A model generated the notes under the pieces. That model saw only the letters and a list, made by a program, of their open reading frames with translations, did no database searches and was not told where the DNA came from. From positions 16,216-80,215 of the forward strand of contig JARUKX010000015.1 in the NCBI GenBank assembly GCA_029688825.1: a stretch of 64,000 nucleotides of DNA. The letters are read 5' to 3'. Below are positions 33,601 to 41,861 of the stretch, piece after piece; position 1 is the first letter of the stretch; each line of letters opens with the position of its first letter. This DNA comes from Haloarculaceae archaeon H-GB1-1 (GTDB lineage Archaea > Halobacteriota > Halobacteria > Halobacteriales > Haloarculaceae). A program made the translations under genes and the position numbers.

Positions 33601-34718
33601 AGCGCCTCCCTGAACGCGGTGATGAACGACGCGGTGTCGGCCGCGAAGGTGGCGCGTGCGCCCTGTCCGGTGACCTCGGCGGTGCCGTCGAGCGCCGCGG
33701 CGGCGTCGCGGACGGCCGGGCCGACCCGGGTGTCGTCCAGCGTCGTCGCGGCGGCGCGGCCCTCCGTCAGTGCGAGGACGGCCGGTTCCGGCGAGCGGAA
33801 GTCCCGGGCGAGCCGGGCGACCGTCTCGACGGGGAGTCGGTCGGTCTCGCCGCGGACGACGAACAGCCCGTCGTAGCGGCCGGTCGTGGCCGCTCGAAGG
33901 CCGTCGTGTGCCCGGCGAGCGTGGTCGCGCCACGCGCCAAGTGCGTCCGCCCGGACGTCGTGACCGAGTGCGAGCGCCACGGCGACCCCGGGCGCTTCGC
34001 GAGCCACACAGTCGAGGACGTCGGCGTATCCGGCTATCGTCTCGAACGGGCCACCGTGGTACGGTCTGAGCGCGCGTTCGAGCGCGGCGCTCGCGCGGTC
34101 GGTCGCGTCGGCGTGGCCGACGACGGCGAGTGCAACTCGCGAGGCGAGCCGCCGACGGTCGTCGGGACCGAGTTGTTCCGGCAGGTCGAGGTCGGAGACG
34201 AACTCCCGCGTCGCGTCCTCGTCCCCGGAGAACGGCGCACACACTAGCGTGGAGTGTGCGAGCCCGTCTGCCGGGTCGACGGTCGGAACGGCGACGCCGG
34301 GATGACGTTCGAATCCGCTCGCGGTAACCGCGTCAGCGACCGGGCCGCCGACTTCGTCGGCGGCGACGAGCCCGGCCATCGCGAGCGCGACGACGGGTGA
34401 GCCGTCACACTCCTGGACGACGTCGAAGGCCGTCGCGCTGACGGGTGGCGTCGAAAGTGCGAGGTCGGCCGTCGCGTCCGCCAGTCCGACGGCGACGGTC
34501 AGGTCGGCGTCGGTCGAGCGGTCGGCCGCGTCGAAGTCGGTGACGCTGGCCTGGAACGGCGTATCGAGTGCGTCGAGCGTGCGTGCGAGCAGACCGGTCG
34601 CTGCGAGTGCGTCGCCGTCGGGTGCCGCGACGAGGCGGACGAAGCCGGCCTCGCGCAGGCGTGCGGCGACGTCGCTGGCCGCAGTGGGCGAGCCGTTCTG
34701 GCGACCGGTCGCTGCCAT
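33597..34718 (-). CDS. RecJ/Cdc45-like protein, catalytic residues degenerate
   Basis: A 373-residue protein in the position of the gene usually called recJ in haloarchaea. The fold pattern fits DHH-family domains: a first strand VRLVAAPDGDALAATGLLAR where active enzymes have D-x-D or DHDADG, a second strand DLTVAVGLADATAD, and CDGSPVVALAMAGL where DHH should be. A DHH triad is absent and the first motif is altered. It probably lacks nuclease activity and may act like Cdc45, binding the replicative helicase or KEOPS neighbours. Overlaps pcc1 by four bases and follows rps15 by three. Confidence 0.75.
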   Translation of the reverse strand: MAATGRQNGSPTAASDVAARLREAGFVRLVAAPDGDALAATGLLARTLDALDTPFQASVTDFDAADRSTDADLTVAVGLADATADLALSTPPVSATAFDVVQECDGSPVVALAMAGLVAADEVGGPVADAVTASGFERHPGVAVPTVDPADGLAHSTLVCAPFSGDEDATREFVSDLDLPEQLGPDDRRRLASRVALAVVGHADATDRASAALERALRPYHGGPFETIAGYADVLDCVAREAPGVAVALALGHDVRADALGAWRDHARRAHDGLRAATTGRYDGLFVVRGETDRLPVETVARLARDFRSPEPAVLALTEGRAAATTLDDTRVGPAVRDAAAALDGTAEVTGQGARATFAADTASFITAFREAL

Positions 34719-34721
34719 CCC

Positions 34722-35183
34722 TTACAGGTGCTCCTTCGCGGTGTCGTAGGAGTACGTGAAGTCCTCGTCGAGTTCGTCGCCGCGGTAGTAGTTCACCAGA
34801 CGGCGGATCTTCGACTCCGTGTTCTGGAGCGCGCGCTTGTTCTGGTGGTCGCCCGGGTTCTCGTTCATGTGGTCGCGCAGGCGAACGGCGCGCTCGAACA
34901 GGTTCCGGAGGTCTTCCGGGAAGTCCGGTTCGGCGTCGTTGTCTTCGAGAATCTCCGTGACCTTCTTGCCCGTCGCGAGCGAGACGTTCGGGATCGGCGT
35001 TCCCTGGACGCCCTCGTCGCGGAGCTTCAGGCCGATCTCGCTCGGCGTGTGGCCCTGTTCGGCGAGTTCGACGACTCGCTCTTCGATTGCGTCTTCGTCA
35101 ACCTCGCTCCACTCCGGTGGTTCGTCTGCGACCGGCTTGTCCGAACTGGACGAGCCGCGGCGTCGCGTGTGCATTCGTGCCAT
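34722..35183 (-). CDS. rps15: small ribosomal subunit protein uS15
   Basis: A 153-residue ribosomal protein. The archaeal N-terminal extension MARMHTRRRGSSSSDKP precedes WSEVDEDAIEERVVELAEQG, then EIGLKLRDEGVQGTPIPNV and the S15 core LRNLFERAVRLRDHM and LQNTESKIRRLVNYYR. It opens the operon. Start chosen at the family start; 29 upstream codons are noncoding. Confidence 0.95.
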   Translation of the reverse strand: MARMHTRRRGSSSSDKPVADEPPEWSEVDEDAIEERVVELAEQGHTPSEIGLKLRDEGVQGTPIPNVSLATGKKVTEILEDNDAEPDFPEDLRNLFERAVRLRDHMNENPGDHQNKRALQNTESKIRRLVNYYRGDELDEDFTYSYDTAKEHL

Positions 35184-35404
35184 AGTTGTGTGGTTGGAAC
35201 AGCACGATCCGCTACGCAGTCCTGTCGGCGGGGTCACCGCCGGACACCACCGCAATCCCAAGTCGCACAAGCGTGCGACGAGTCAGATTTGCGGTCGTGC
35301 GTTCCCACCTGTGAGTTCTCCCTCGGCACCTAAACAGTTACTATCTCTCCGCCGCCGAACACGCGGCCAGATACCTTATGCCGTGCGCTCTCTAACGTTC
35401 ACCG

Positions 35405-37114
35405 ATGCCTGATGTCGGTCGCGGACAGACTGGTCCCATCTCCCTCGTGTTGCTGCTCGGAATCGTCTTGACCGGCATGGTCCTGGTGGTTTCGCTCGGC
35501 GGGACGGCGATCACCGACACGAAGTCACAGCTCGGCAGCCAGCGTGCGGCGAAGACGCTCACGCAGGTGGACTCGAAGGCGGCGATGGTCGCGCTTGGAG
35601 ACACGAACCGCCAGCGTATCGTCCTTCCGCTCGACGAGCAGGAGGCGTACTCGGTCCACGACCGTCGGGGCTGGATGCGGGTCAACGTCACGAACACGTC
35701 GGACCCTGGGGACAAGCCGAACACCATCGTCAACGAGACGTTGGGTTCGCTCGTCTACGAGTCGGAGGGGACCGAGCTAGCGTACCAGGGCGGCGGCGTC
35801 TGGCGAGCGGAGGAAGACGGGAGCGTGATGGTCTCACCGCCGGAGTTCCACTACCGGAATGCGACGTTGACGCTTCCGCTGATCAGCATGCGCGGAAGCG
35901 GGAACGCCAGCGTGTCGGACGCCGTGACCATCGAGAAGAACGGGTCGAGCACTGACGAGTTCCCCAACCCGACGGCGAACAAGAACTGGACGAACCCCCT
36001 CGGACACGGGAAGGTGAACGTGACCGTCCAGAGCGAGTACTACGAGGCGTGGGGGACGTACTTCGAGCAGCGGACAGAGGGGTCGGTCCAGTACGACCAC
36101 GCGAACGAGCGGGTGACGCTCACGCTGGTCGTGCCGGCGAAACCCAGAATCGTTCGCACCGCCGTCGCCGCGACGGCGGCGGCGGGCGGCCTGAAGATAC
36201 CCGGGAACGGTGCACGGACGGACAGCTACAGCTCTGCAGACGGCGACGGGTACACGGGCGACCCGCACGGTGAGGGGAACATCTCGACGGCCGGTGACTT
36301 CGAGATAACCGGGAACGCCGACGTGGTCGGAAACGTGCGGACGGGCGGGAATGCGAACGTCCAGGGGTCAGCGACCGTCGACGGCAACGTCTACTACACC
36401 GGAAGCGACGATCGCGGTGGCACGGTCACCGGGGATTGGTTTCGCATCGACGGCGTCGACGGAGACAACGCGATAGACTCGGTCGTCGACGAGGAGACCG
36501 ACGCGTACGACTCGCAGAACAACAACTCGGGGACCGCCGCGGCAGGTGGGTCGATCACGTCCAGCGGGGACCTCTGGCCCGGCAACTACTCCGTCGATCG
36601 GATCTATCTCACGACGGGCGAGACGCTCACTGTCAACACCAACGGACAGGAAGTGGTCGTCGCCGTCGACGATTACATCCGGCTCGACGGTGGCACCATC
36701 AACGTCGAGGGGGACGGCGTGGTCCGATTCTACGTCGCCGGCGAGAACCGCTACGTCACGGGCAACGAGAAGTACTTCATGCATCTGAAAGACGGGACCG
36801 TCGACATCGCCAATCACCAGAACTCGACGCAACTGTGGATCTACGGCAAGAAGTACTTCAATGCGAGCATCAAGGACTCGACGGGCGAGGGCGTCATCTA
36901 CGCACCAGGCGGGCCGACCGGTGGCGGGGAGCTCACGATGAAACAGAGCGAGTGGTACGGCAGCGTCGCCGTCAGCTCGGTGACGCTCAAGCAGGGCAGC
37001 GCCGTCCACTACGACACCGCGTTGCGGAACAAGCGGGCGATTCCCGACCAGAAGAAGATCGTCCGCCTGACGTACATGCACGTGACGGTCAACAAGGTCA
37101 ACGTCACCGGGTGA
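35405..37114 (+). CDS. pilin-like surface protein with beta-helical repeats
   Basis: A 569-residue protein. The N terminus MPDVGRGQTGPISLVLLLG with a long hydrophobic helix resembles archaeal type IV pilin-like N termini, possibly processed by the prepilin peptidase PibD. The exported part has short beta repeats (GNADVVGNVRTGGNANVQGS, ATVDGNVYY) of a bactofilin- or beta-helix-like kind, and a conserved C terminus (SSVTLKQGSAVHYD). Many N-x-S/T sites suggest N-glycosylation. It is convergent with the minus-strand pilin-like operon next to it and is likely part of the same surface system. Confidence 0.78.
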   Translation: MPDVGRGQTGPISLVLLLGIVLTGMVLVVSLGGTAITDTKSQLGSQRAAKTLTQVDSKAAMVALGDTNRQRIVLPLDEQEAYSVHDRRGWMRVNVTNTSDPGDKPNTIVNETLGSLVYESEGTELAYQGGGVWRAEEDGSVMVSPPEFHYRNATLTLPLISMRGSGNASVSDAVTIEKNGSSTDEFPNPTANKNWTNPLGHGKVNVTVQSEYYEAWGTYFEQRTEGSVQYDHANERVTLTLVVPAKPRIVRTAVAATAAAGGLKIPGNGARTDSYSSADGDGYTGDPHGEGNISTAGDFEITGNADVVGNVRTGGNANVQGSATVDGNVYYTGSDDRGGTVTGDWFRIDGVDGDNAIDSVVDEETDAYDSQNNNSGTAAAGGSITSSGDLWPGNYSVDRIYLTTGETLTVNTNGQEVVVAVDDYIRLDGGTINVEGDGVVRFYVAGENRYVTGNEKYFMHLKDGTVDIANHQNSTQLWIYGKKYFNASIKDSTGEGVIYAPGGPTGGGELTMKQSEWYGSVAVSSVTLKQGSAVHYDTALRNKRAIPDQKKIVRLTYMHVTVNKVNVTG

Positions 37115-37143
37115 CTGGGAGACGTTTCAGTGGAGGGCCGCGT

Positions 37144-37905
37144 TCATTTTTCCAGCCGGAGCTGTATCTCCACCGTGGTGACGTACAGCCGGGTCGGCGG
37201 GGCGTCGAGCGTGCAAGACACTCGCTCCTCGCCCGGATGAAGCTCGCAGCTGTCGACGCCCGAACGGTCGGTCAGCGAGTCGTGCCACTGTCGATACCGC
37301 GGTGACGTGACGTTGTACCGGAGCACGTCCCAGTCACCCGTCGTGTTGGCCTGCCGAAGCACGGTCTGGTTGTGTCGCGCTCGGATGAGGACCGTCGTGC
37401 CGCCGACGCTTCGCCCCGACGGGCCACGATACACGAGTAACGGAATCGAGGTCCGGTCGGTGCCGAGTACGAGCGGTGCGGACTGGACGACCGCACCGGC
37501 ATCGTCCTGCATCCGAAAGACCGAGCCGGCTTCGTAGACGAGTCTCGTTCCGTCGGCCGTTCGGTAGACGAGTGGGACCGTCTCGTACTCCTCGACGAAA
37601 TCTGGATGGGGGGCCGCTCCGCTCGTGTCCTCGCCGGAGACGTTTATCGTGACCGGGTCGCCGACGAACAGTTGGGCGTGTTCGAGGTCGATCTCCGTCG
37701 CCCGACTGGGTGCGCCTCGCTGATGGACGTCCGCGAGGTTGTCGGCCAGGACCTCGAACGCCCGCTCGGCGTTGTTCGCCTGTTCGAAGTCACGGGCGGA
37801 CTGGAGTTGCCCCATCCCGCCGAGGGTGACGATGGCCACCATGGCGACGATCATGGAGAACACGAGCGCGAACCCGACGACCTCGCTCACGGCCCGCTCA
37901 GACAT
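37144..37905 (-). CDS. pilin-like membrane protein
   Basis: A 253-residue protein. MSERAVSEVVGFALVFSMIV is the typical archaeal pilin-like (RAVS-VVG) N-terminal helix. The exported part is beta-rich with a conserved end (CTLDAPPTRLYVTTVEIQL). It is the last gene of the five-gene minus-strand operon, overlapping the previous one by eight bases. Start chosen at MSERAV because upstream codons overlap the neighbouring gene. Confidence 0.8.
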   Translation of the reverse strand: MSERAVSEVVGFALVFSMIVAMVAIVTLGGMGQLQSARDFEQANNAERAFEVLADNLADVHQRGAPSRATEIDLEHAQLFVGDPVTINVSGEDTSGAAPHPDFVEEYETVPLVYRTADGTRLVYEAGSVFRMQDDAGAVVQSAPLVLGTDRTSIPLLVYRGPSGRSVGGTTVLIRARHNQTVLRQANTTGDWDVLRYNVTSPRYRQWHDSLTDRSGVDSCELHPGEERVSCTLDAPPTRLYVTTVEIQLRLEK

Positions 37906-38380
37906 CCGAACCCACCTCCAGCTCGGCCGCCGAGGGGTCGTACGAGACGACCACGCTCCCGCCGCTGAAGCTGGTATCGGCGAGGTCCGTGTGTACGACG
38001 AGTTCGACGCGTGCCGAGACGTTGCTGGACTGCGACCGAAGCCGAAGCTCGTCGTCGACTCCGTCGACCTCGACGGTGTACCGCGCGCCGGCGATTCGCT
38101 CGGGATAGCTCGTGTGGAGTTCGAGCGCGCCGACGCTGGTGCCAGCTTCGACCAGCCGGTCCGCACGGGTCACGTCCTCCGCTATCTGCTGGCCGATGAC
38201 CCGTAACTGCGTCTCGACCACGCGGTCGCGTCGGTCGTCGACGAATCCGGCACCTGCTGTGAGCAAGCCAGTGAGAACGAGGGTCGCGAGGCCGAGCGAG
38301 AGCGCGTAATCGAGCGACGACGTGACTGCCCGGTCGTCGTGCGACGCCGCTCGGCTCCCCGAGCGGTCTCGGTCACGCAT
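37898..38380 (-). CDS. pilin-like membrane protein
   Basis: A 160-residue protein with one N-terminal helix (DRAVTSSLDYALSLGLATLV) and an exported beta domain ending in SFSGGSVVVSYDPS. Overlaps the genes on both sides (8 bases each). Start at MRDRDRSG. It is probably a minor pseudopilin of the same assembly. Confidence 0.75.
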   Translation of the reverse strand: MRDRDRSGSRAASHDDRAVTSSLDYALSLGLATLVLTGLLTAGAGFVDDRRDRVVETQLRVIGQQIAEDVTRADRLVEAGTSVGALELHTSYPERIAGARYTVEVDGVDDELRLRSQSSNVSARVELVVHTDLADTSFSGGSVVVSYDPSAAELEVGSDV

Positions 38381-39335
38381 CGGACTCACCCGGTGCGACC
38401 CGGACGTCCGTCCGATAGTGAAGTTGGTCCGTCTCGAACACGAGTTCGACCGTCACCGAGTACAGCGCTGCGTCGGCGATGGGCTGGGGGCCGTCGTAGT
38501 GCTGGGACGGGACGCTCGTCCGATCGACGACCATCGAGTAGTTCCCCTTCGCGTTCGCGCCGTTGGTGACGTTCAGCGTGTAGTCGCCCTCGACGTTCTC
38601 GGCGAACGAGAGCGCCTCGCACTCCGTCCCTGCGACCGTGCCGTCGGTCACGTTCACCCAGAAGACGCTCGCGCCGACCGTTTCGTGACAGGAGAAGGTT
38701 CCCGTCCCGTTCGTGACGGTCACGTTGACCTGATCGGGCGAGGTGCTGTTCCGCGAGAGCAACAGTTCCCAGTCGTCGACGCTGTCCTCGTCGTCGACGG
38801 TGAGGTTGAACTCGTTCCCGGTGCCATCGTCGGCGAGCGACGCCACCGGATCCCCCGTGTCGTTGTCGATCTCGATGGTGAACGCACGCGTCTGCTGGAC
38901 GCCTTCGGCCATCGTCCAGTCGCTATCGCCGCTCTCGTTGGTGAACCGCCGCGCCGTCGTGTCGTTCTGGAGGATTCGGGTTCCCGAGACCGACGACTGC
39001 AGGGAGACGTTGCTCACGGTCCCGGTTCGGACCTGCAGGCGGGCGCTCAGGTTCGACATTTCGTTCACCCCCACCGTTACGTTCGTTTCGAGGTCGCCGT
39101 AGCTGTCCGAGGCGTTCACCTCGTTCGCGTACTGCAGTAGCTCACCGACGTCGGTCTCGACCGTCTGCCTGTACGCCAGCGCGTCGTTCGCTCCCGTGTT
39201 CTCGCCGCGGGTCGCCAGGCTTCCGGTGAAGATGGCCGCGTTGAGGACGAGAGCGAGCGCGACGAACGCGACCGCGAGGGCGAATCCGGCGACGAGGATG
39301 AGCTGTCCCCGGTCGCGGCGGTTCAGATGCGCCAT
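38373..39335 (-). CDS. pilin-like membrane protein, large
   Basis: A 320-residue protein. RGQLILVAGFALAVAFVALA is the N-terminal helix. The exported part is rich in Asn-Val-Thr sequons (about 15), so probably heavily N-glycosylated, and contains one Cys pair (SCHETV and TECEAL). It overlaps the next gene by 13 bases. Resembles haloarchaeal DUF7261-type proteins (number from memory). Confidence 0.78.
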   Translation of the reverse strand: MAHLNRRDRGQLILVAGFALAVAFVALALVLNAAIFTGSLATRGENTGANDALAYRQTVETDVGELLQYANEVNASDSYGDLETNVTVGVNEMSNLSARLQVRTGTVSNVSLQSSVSGTRILQNDTTARRFTNESGDSDWTMAEGVQQTRAFTIEIDNDTGDPVASLADDGTGNEFNLTVDDEDSVDDWELLLSRNSTSPDQVNVTVTNGTGTFSCHETVGASVFWVNVTDGTVAGTECEALSFAENVEGDYTLNVTNGANAKGNYSMVVDRTSVPSQHYDGPQPIADAALYSVTVELVFETDQLHYRTDVRVAPGESDA

Positions 39336-39919
39336 GCGATCACCTCGACCCGGACGACGTTGAACAGACTGCTGTCCGCCCCTGTATCCTGAGCGTAGAA
39401 CGACGTGGCGTTGCTCACCGTGAGCGTCGCGTTCTTCGTCTCGTCGTCGTCGTAGATGGACGCGTCGTCGGCGAGGGTCACCGTGTACGACGCCTGCACG
39501 GCGTTGTCGCTCGGGACGCCCTGATAGACCATCCGCCGGTCTCGGTAGTCGTCTCCGACGCCGAGGAACGTGACGTAGACGTTGTACGCGACGCCGCGAC
39601 GCTCGAACGTCCGGTCGAGTATCTCCCCGAATTCGTTCGGCGGCGGCCCGTTCGTGTAGTAGCTCAGGTTCTCGGCCCCGTGGAACGCACCGTCGGTGTC
39701 GTTCCAGTACAGCACCGCGCGTCTGAGCGCGCCCGTCTCCCCAGCCGTCGCCAGCACTCCCTCCGCGGCGGCCTGCTGCTGATTCTCGATGTGCTGACTG
39801 GACGTACTCGCCGTCAGCGGCGTCACGGCGGTCATCTGCAGCGCGAACACCATCGCCGACAGCAGCAACAGTCCGGCGACGATGCCCTCCATCGTGTGTG
39901 CCTGCCCGCGCGTCACCAC
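39323..39919 (-). CDS. pilin-like membrane protein
   Basis: A 198-residue protein. GQAHTMEGIVAGLLLLSAMV opens with the pilin-like helix. A conserved exported domain follows (GVLATAGETGALRRAVLYWN, then VRVEVIAWRI at the end). It overlaps the preceding gene by seven bases. Resembles haloarchaeal DUF7288-type proteins (number from memory). Confidence 0.78.
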   Translation of the reverse strand: MVTRGQAHTMEGIVAGLLLLSAMVFALQMTAVTPLTASTSSQHIENQQQAAAEGVLATAGETGALRRAVLYWNDTDGAFHGAENLSYYTNGPPPNEFGEILDRTFERRGVAYNVYVTFLGVGDDYRDRRMVYQGVPSDNAVQASYTVTLADDASIYDDDETKNATLTVSNATSFYAQDTGADSSLFNVVRVEVIAWRI

Positions 39920-40518
39920 ATCTCCACCTCCAGCGTCACGTCGGTGCCGTCGAGCGCGACCGTCCGATGAGCCGTCACGGTCTCGGCCTCGTCGACCGGA
40001 TTCGGACCGGCCGCGAGGGTCACGGCCGACCCACAGCTTCCGCTCCCGACCTCGAACAGTTCGTCGGCCCCGTCGTCCCAGCAGAGGATGCGATTGCCGC
40101 TCGGTGGTTCGGTGACGTTCCCCGAGACGGTCACGTTCACGTTGTGCCGCGGCGCGAGGCCGACGCGTTCGTTCAGCGTCGCCCCCGAGAAGCGACAGTG
40201 GCCCGGCGATCGGTCGTCGAAGAACGCCGCGGTGCAGTCGTCTTCGAGCACGTACCCTTCCGCCGGCCCGCCAAGCAGGTCGAGGGTGAGCTCGTCTGCG
40301 ACGCGGTTGACCGCGACCGTCTCCTCCACCGGGCCGGTGGTGAAGGGATCGAGAAAGCCGGGCGCGAACACGAAGACGAAGCCGACCAACAACAAGAAGA
40401 TGCTGATGCCGACGGCGAAGTCCAGCGTCGTCTGGGCGCGTTTGCCGGTCGCACTGCTGGCTGTGTCCCCCGGAACCCCCTCCTGGTTCCGTGCATCGCG
40501 ACCGGCTGGGGCCTCCAT
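39913..40518 (-). CDS. pilin-like membrane protein, first of operon
   Basis: A 201-residue protein. A cytoplasmic head of about 30 residues precedes KRAQTTLDFAVGISIFLLLV, a pilin-like helix. The exported part has two Cys pairs (DDCTAAFF with GHCRFS, and ILCWDD with GSCGSA). It heads a five-gene operon of overlapping genes. Start at MEAPAGRD; an ATG or equivalent five codons upstream is possible. Resembles haloarchaeal DUF7287-type proteins (number from memory). Confidence 0.78.
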   Translation of the reverse strand: MEAPAGRDARNQEGVPGDTASSATGKRAQTTLDFAVGISIFLLLVGFVFVFAPGFLDPFTTGPVEETVAVNRVADELTLDLLGGPAEGYVLEDDCTAAFFDDRSPGHCRFSGATLNERVGLAPRHNVNVTVSGNVTEPPSGNRILCWDDGADELFEVGSGSCGSAVTLAAGPNPVDEAETVTAHRTVALDGTDVTLEVEMW

Positions 40519-40589
40519 GTAGCTCCTTCGCACTGGCCTAGTCCGGCCGCTCTCTTATCCATTGTGGCTGTAGAACTCGGAACGGAGAC

Positions 40590-41795
40590 TTAGTTGCCGA
40601 CGACTGCCACGCCCTCGCGCGTCGGGACGTAGAGTGATCTGTCGTCGAGCGCTGCCGGGGCAGTTATCTCGGCGTCGAGTTCGAGCGCCCACTTCTCGGA
40701 CCCCGTCGTCGCGGACAGCGCAATGACTCGCTTACCGGTCGAGACGAAGATGCGCGCTGGCGTGGTTACCGGTCGGTAATCGGCGGGACCGACCGACGTC
40801 GTCCAGTTCGTGCTCCCGTCGTCGGCCGACAGCGACCAGACGTCTCCGTTCCGCGTCGCGACGACGAGGTCGCCGCTTCGGGACGAGAACCCGGAGTTGA
40901 ACGACTGATCGATCTCTCTCCGCCACAGGGTATCGCCGGAGTCCAGGTCCGCTGCGACGAGGTTGCCGCTGAACGAGACGCCGTACACGACGCCCCCGAG
41001 GACAGTCGGAGCCCCGACGAAGTTCAGCGTGGGGGCGATGGTGCGGACGTGCGTTCCGTCCGTCGCGTCGTGGACGTAGATGCCGCCGTCGGTGTTGTGG
41101 ACCACGAGGCCGTCCGCGACGGCTGGGGCGAGGTAGGGGTTACTCGCGTGTCCCGTCACCGACTGCCTCCATTTTCGTTCACCGGTCACCACGTCGAGGG
41201 CGACGAGTCGCTTCGTGAGTACGCGGTAGCCACAGACGACTTCTCTGACGGTGCTCTCGACGAAGACCGTCTCGTTCCCAACTGTCGTCGACGAGAGGAC
41301 CTGCCCCTCGATCTTCGTCTCCCACTCGATGGCCCCATCGTCGACGGATAGCGAGCGCAACAGGGCCGGCCGGTCGGTCGTCGCGACGAGGACGGACCCG
41401 TCGACGACGGTCGGCGCACAATCGGCGGCTCCTCTGTCGAGGGTGTGTCGCCATTGCTCGCTCCGAGTCGCGACGTCGTAGGCTCCGATTCCGGCTTCGG
41501 TCCCTCGGGTGGTGTACTCGGCAGCGTAGAGGATGCCGTCGGCGACGGTTGGTGCAGACGCGATTTCGGCGGGGGTCGAGAGGTCCCAGGTGACGGACGT
41601 GTCACCGACCGGTCCGGGGCCGGTCGGATGCTGGCCCGTATTCGCCGCGTCCCCGGCGAACGTGGGCCAATCTCTGGCCGCTCCGTTCGACTTCGACCGC
41701 GTCTTTCCAGCCGCAACTCCGCGTCCGACACCGGTCGCACAGAGCGTCGCTGACCCCATCGCTCTGAGGAACGACCGGCGTGACCTGTCAGGCAT
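40590..41795 (-). CDS. Tat-exported PQQ-type beta-propeller protein
   Basis: A 401-residue protein. RSRRSFLRAMG near the N terminus is a Tat signal. The mature part has seven or eight blades with alternating patterns such as APTVADGILYAAEY, APTVVDGSVLVAT, APAVADGLVVHNTDGGIY, GAPTVLGGVVYGVSF and GDLVVATRNGDVWSLSADDG. The PQQ-type repeats probably make a protein-binding scaffold or a sugar-binding surface protein; PQQ cofactor use is not shown. Start at MPDRSRRS; upstream codons are not part of the signal. It follows the asparagine-synthase-like gene after 66 bases. Confidence 0.85.
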   Translation of the reverse strand: MPDRSRRSFLRAMGSATLCATGVGRGVAAGKTRSKSNGAARDWPTFAGDAANTGQHPTGPGPVGDTSVTWDLSTPAEIASAPTVADGILYAAEYTTRGTEAGIGAYDVATRSEQWRHTLDRGAADCAPTVVDGSVLVATTDRPALLRSLSVDDGAIEWETKIEGQVLSSTTVGNETVFVESTVREVVCGYRVLTKRLVALDVVTGERKWRQSVTGHASNPYLAPAVADGLVVHNTDGGIYVHDATDGTHVRTIAPTLNFVGAPTVLGGVVYGVSFSGNLVAADLDSGDTLWRREIDQSFNSGFSSRSGDLVVATRNGDVWSLSADDGSTNWTTSVGPADYRPVTTPARIFVSTGKRVIALSATTGSEKWALELDAEITAPAALDDRSLYVPTREGVAVVGN

Positions 41796-41861
41796 TATTT
41801 TCTTTGATTGGGCACGTAATATAGTTACACAGTCGCTAATCGGCTCCACGTCGGGCGAGGA

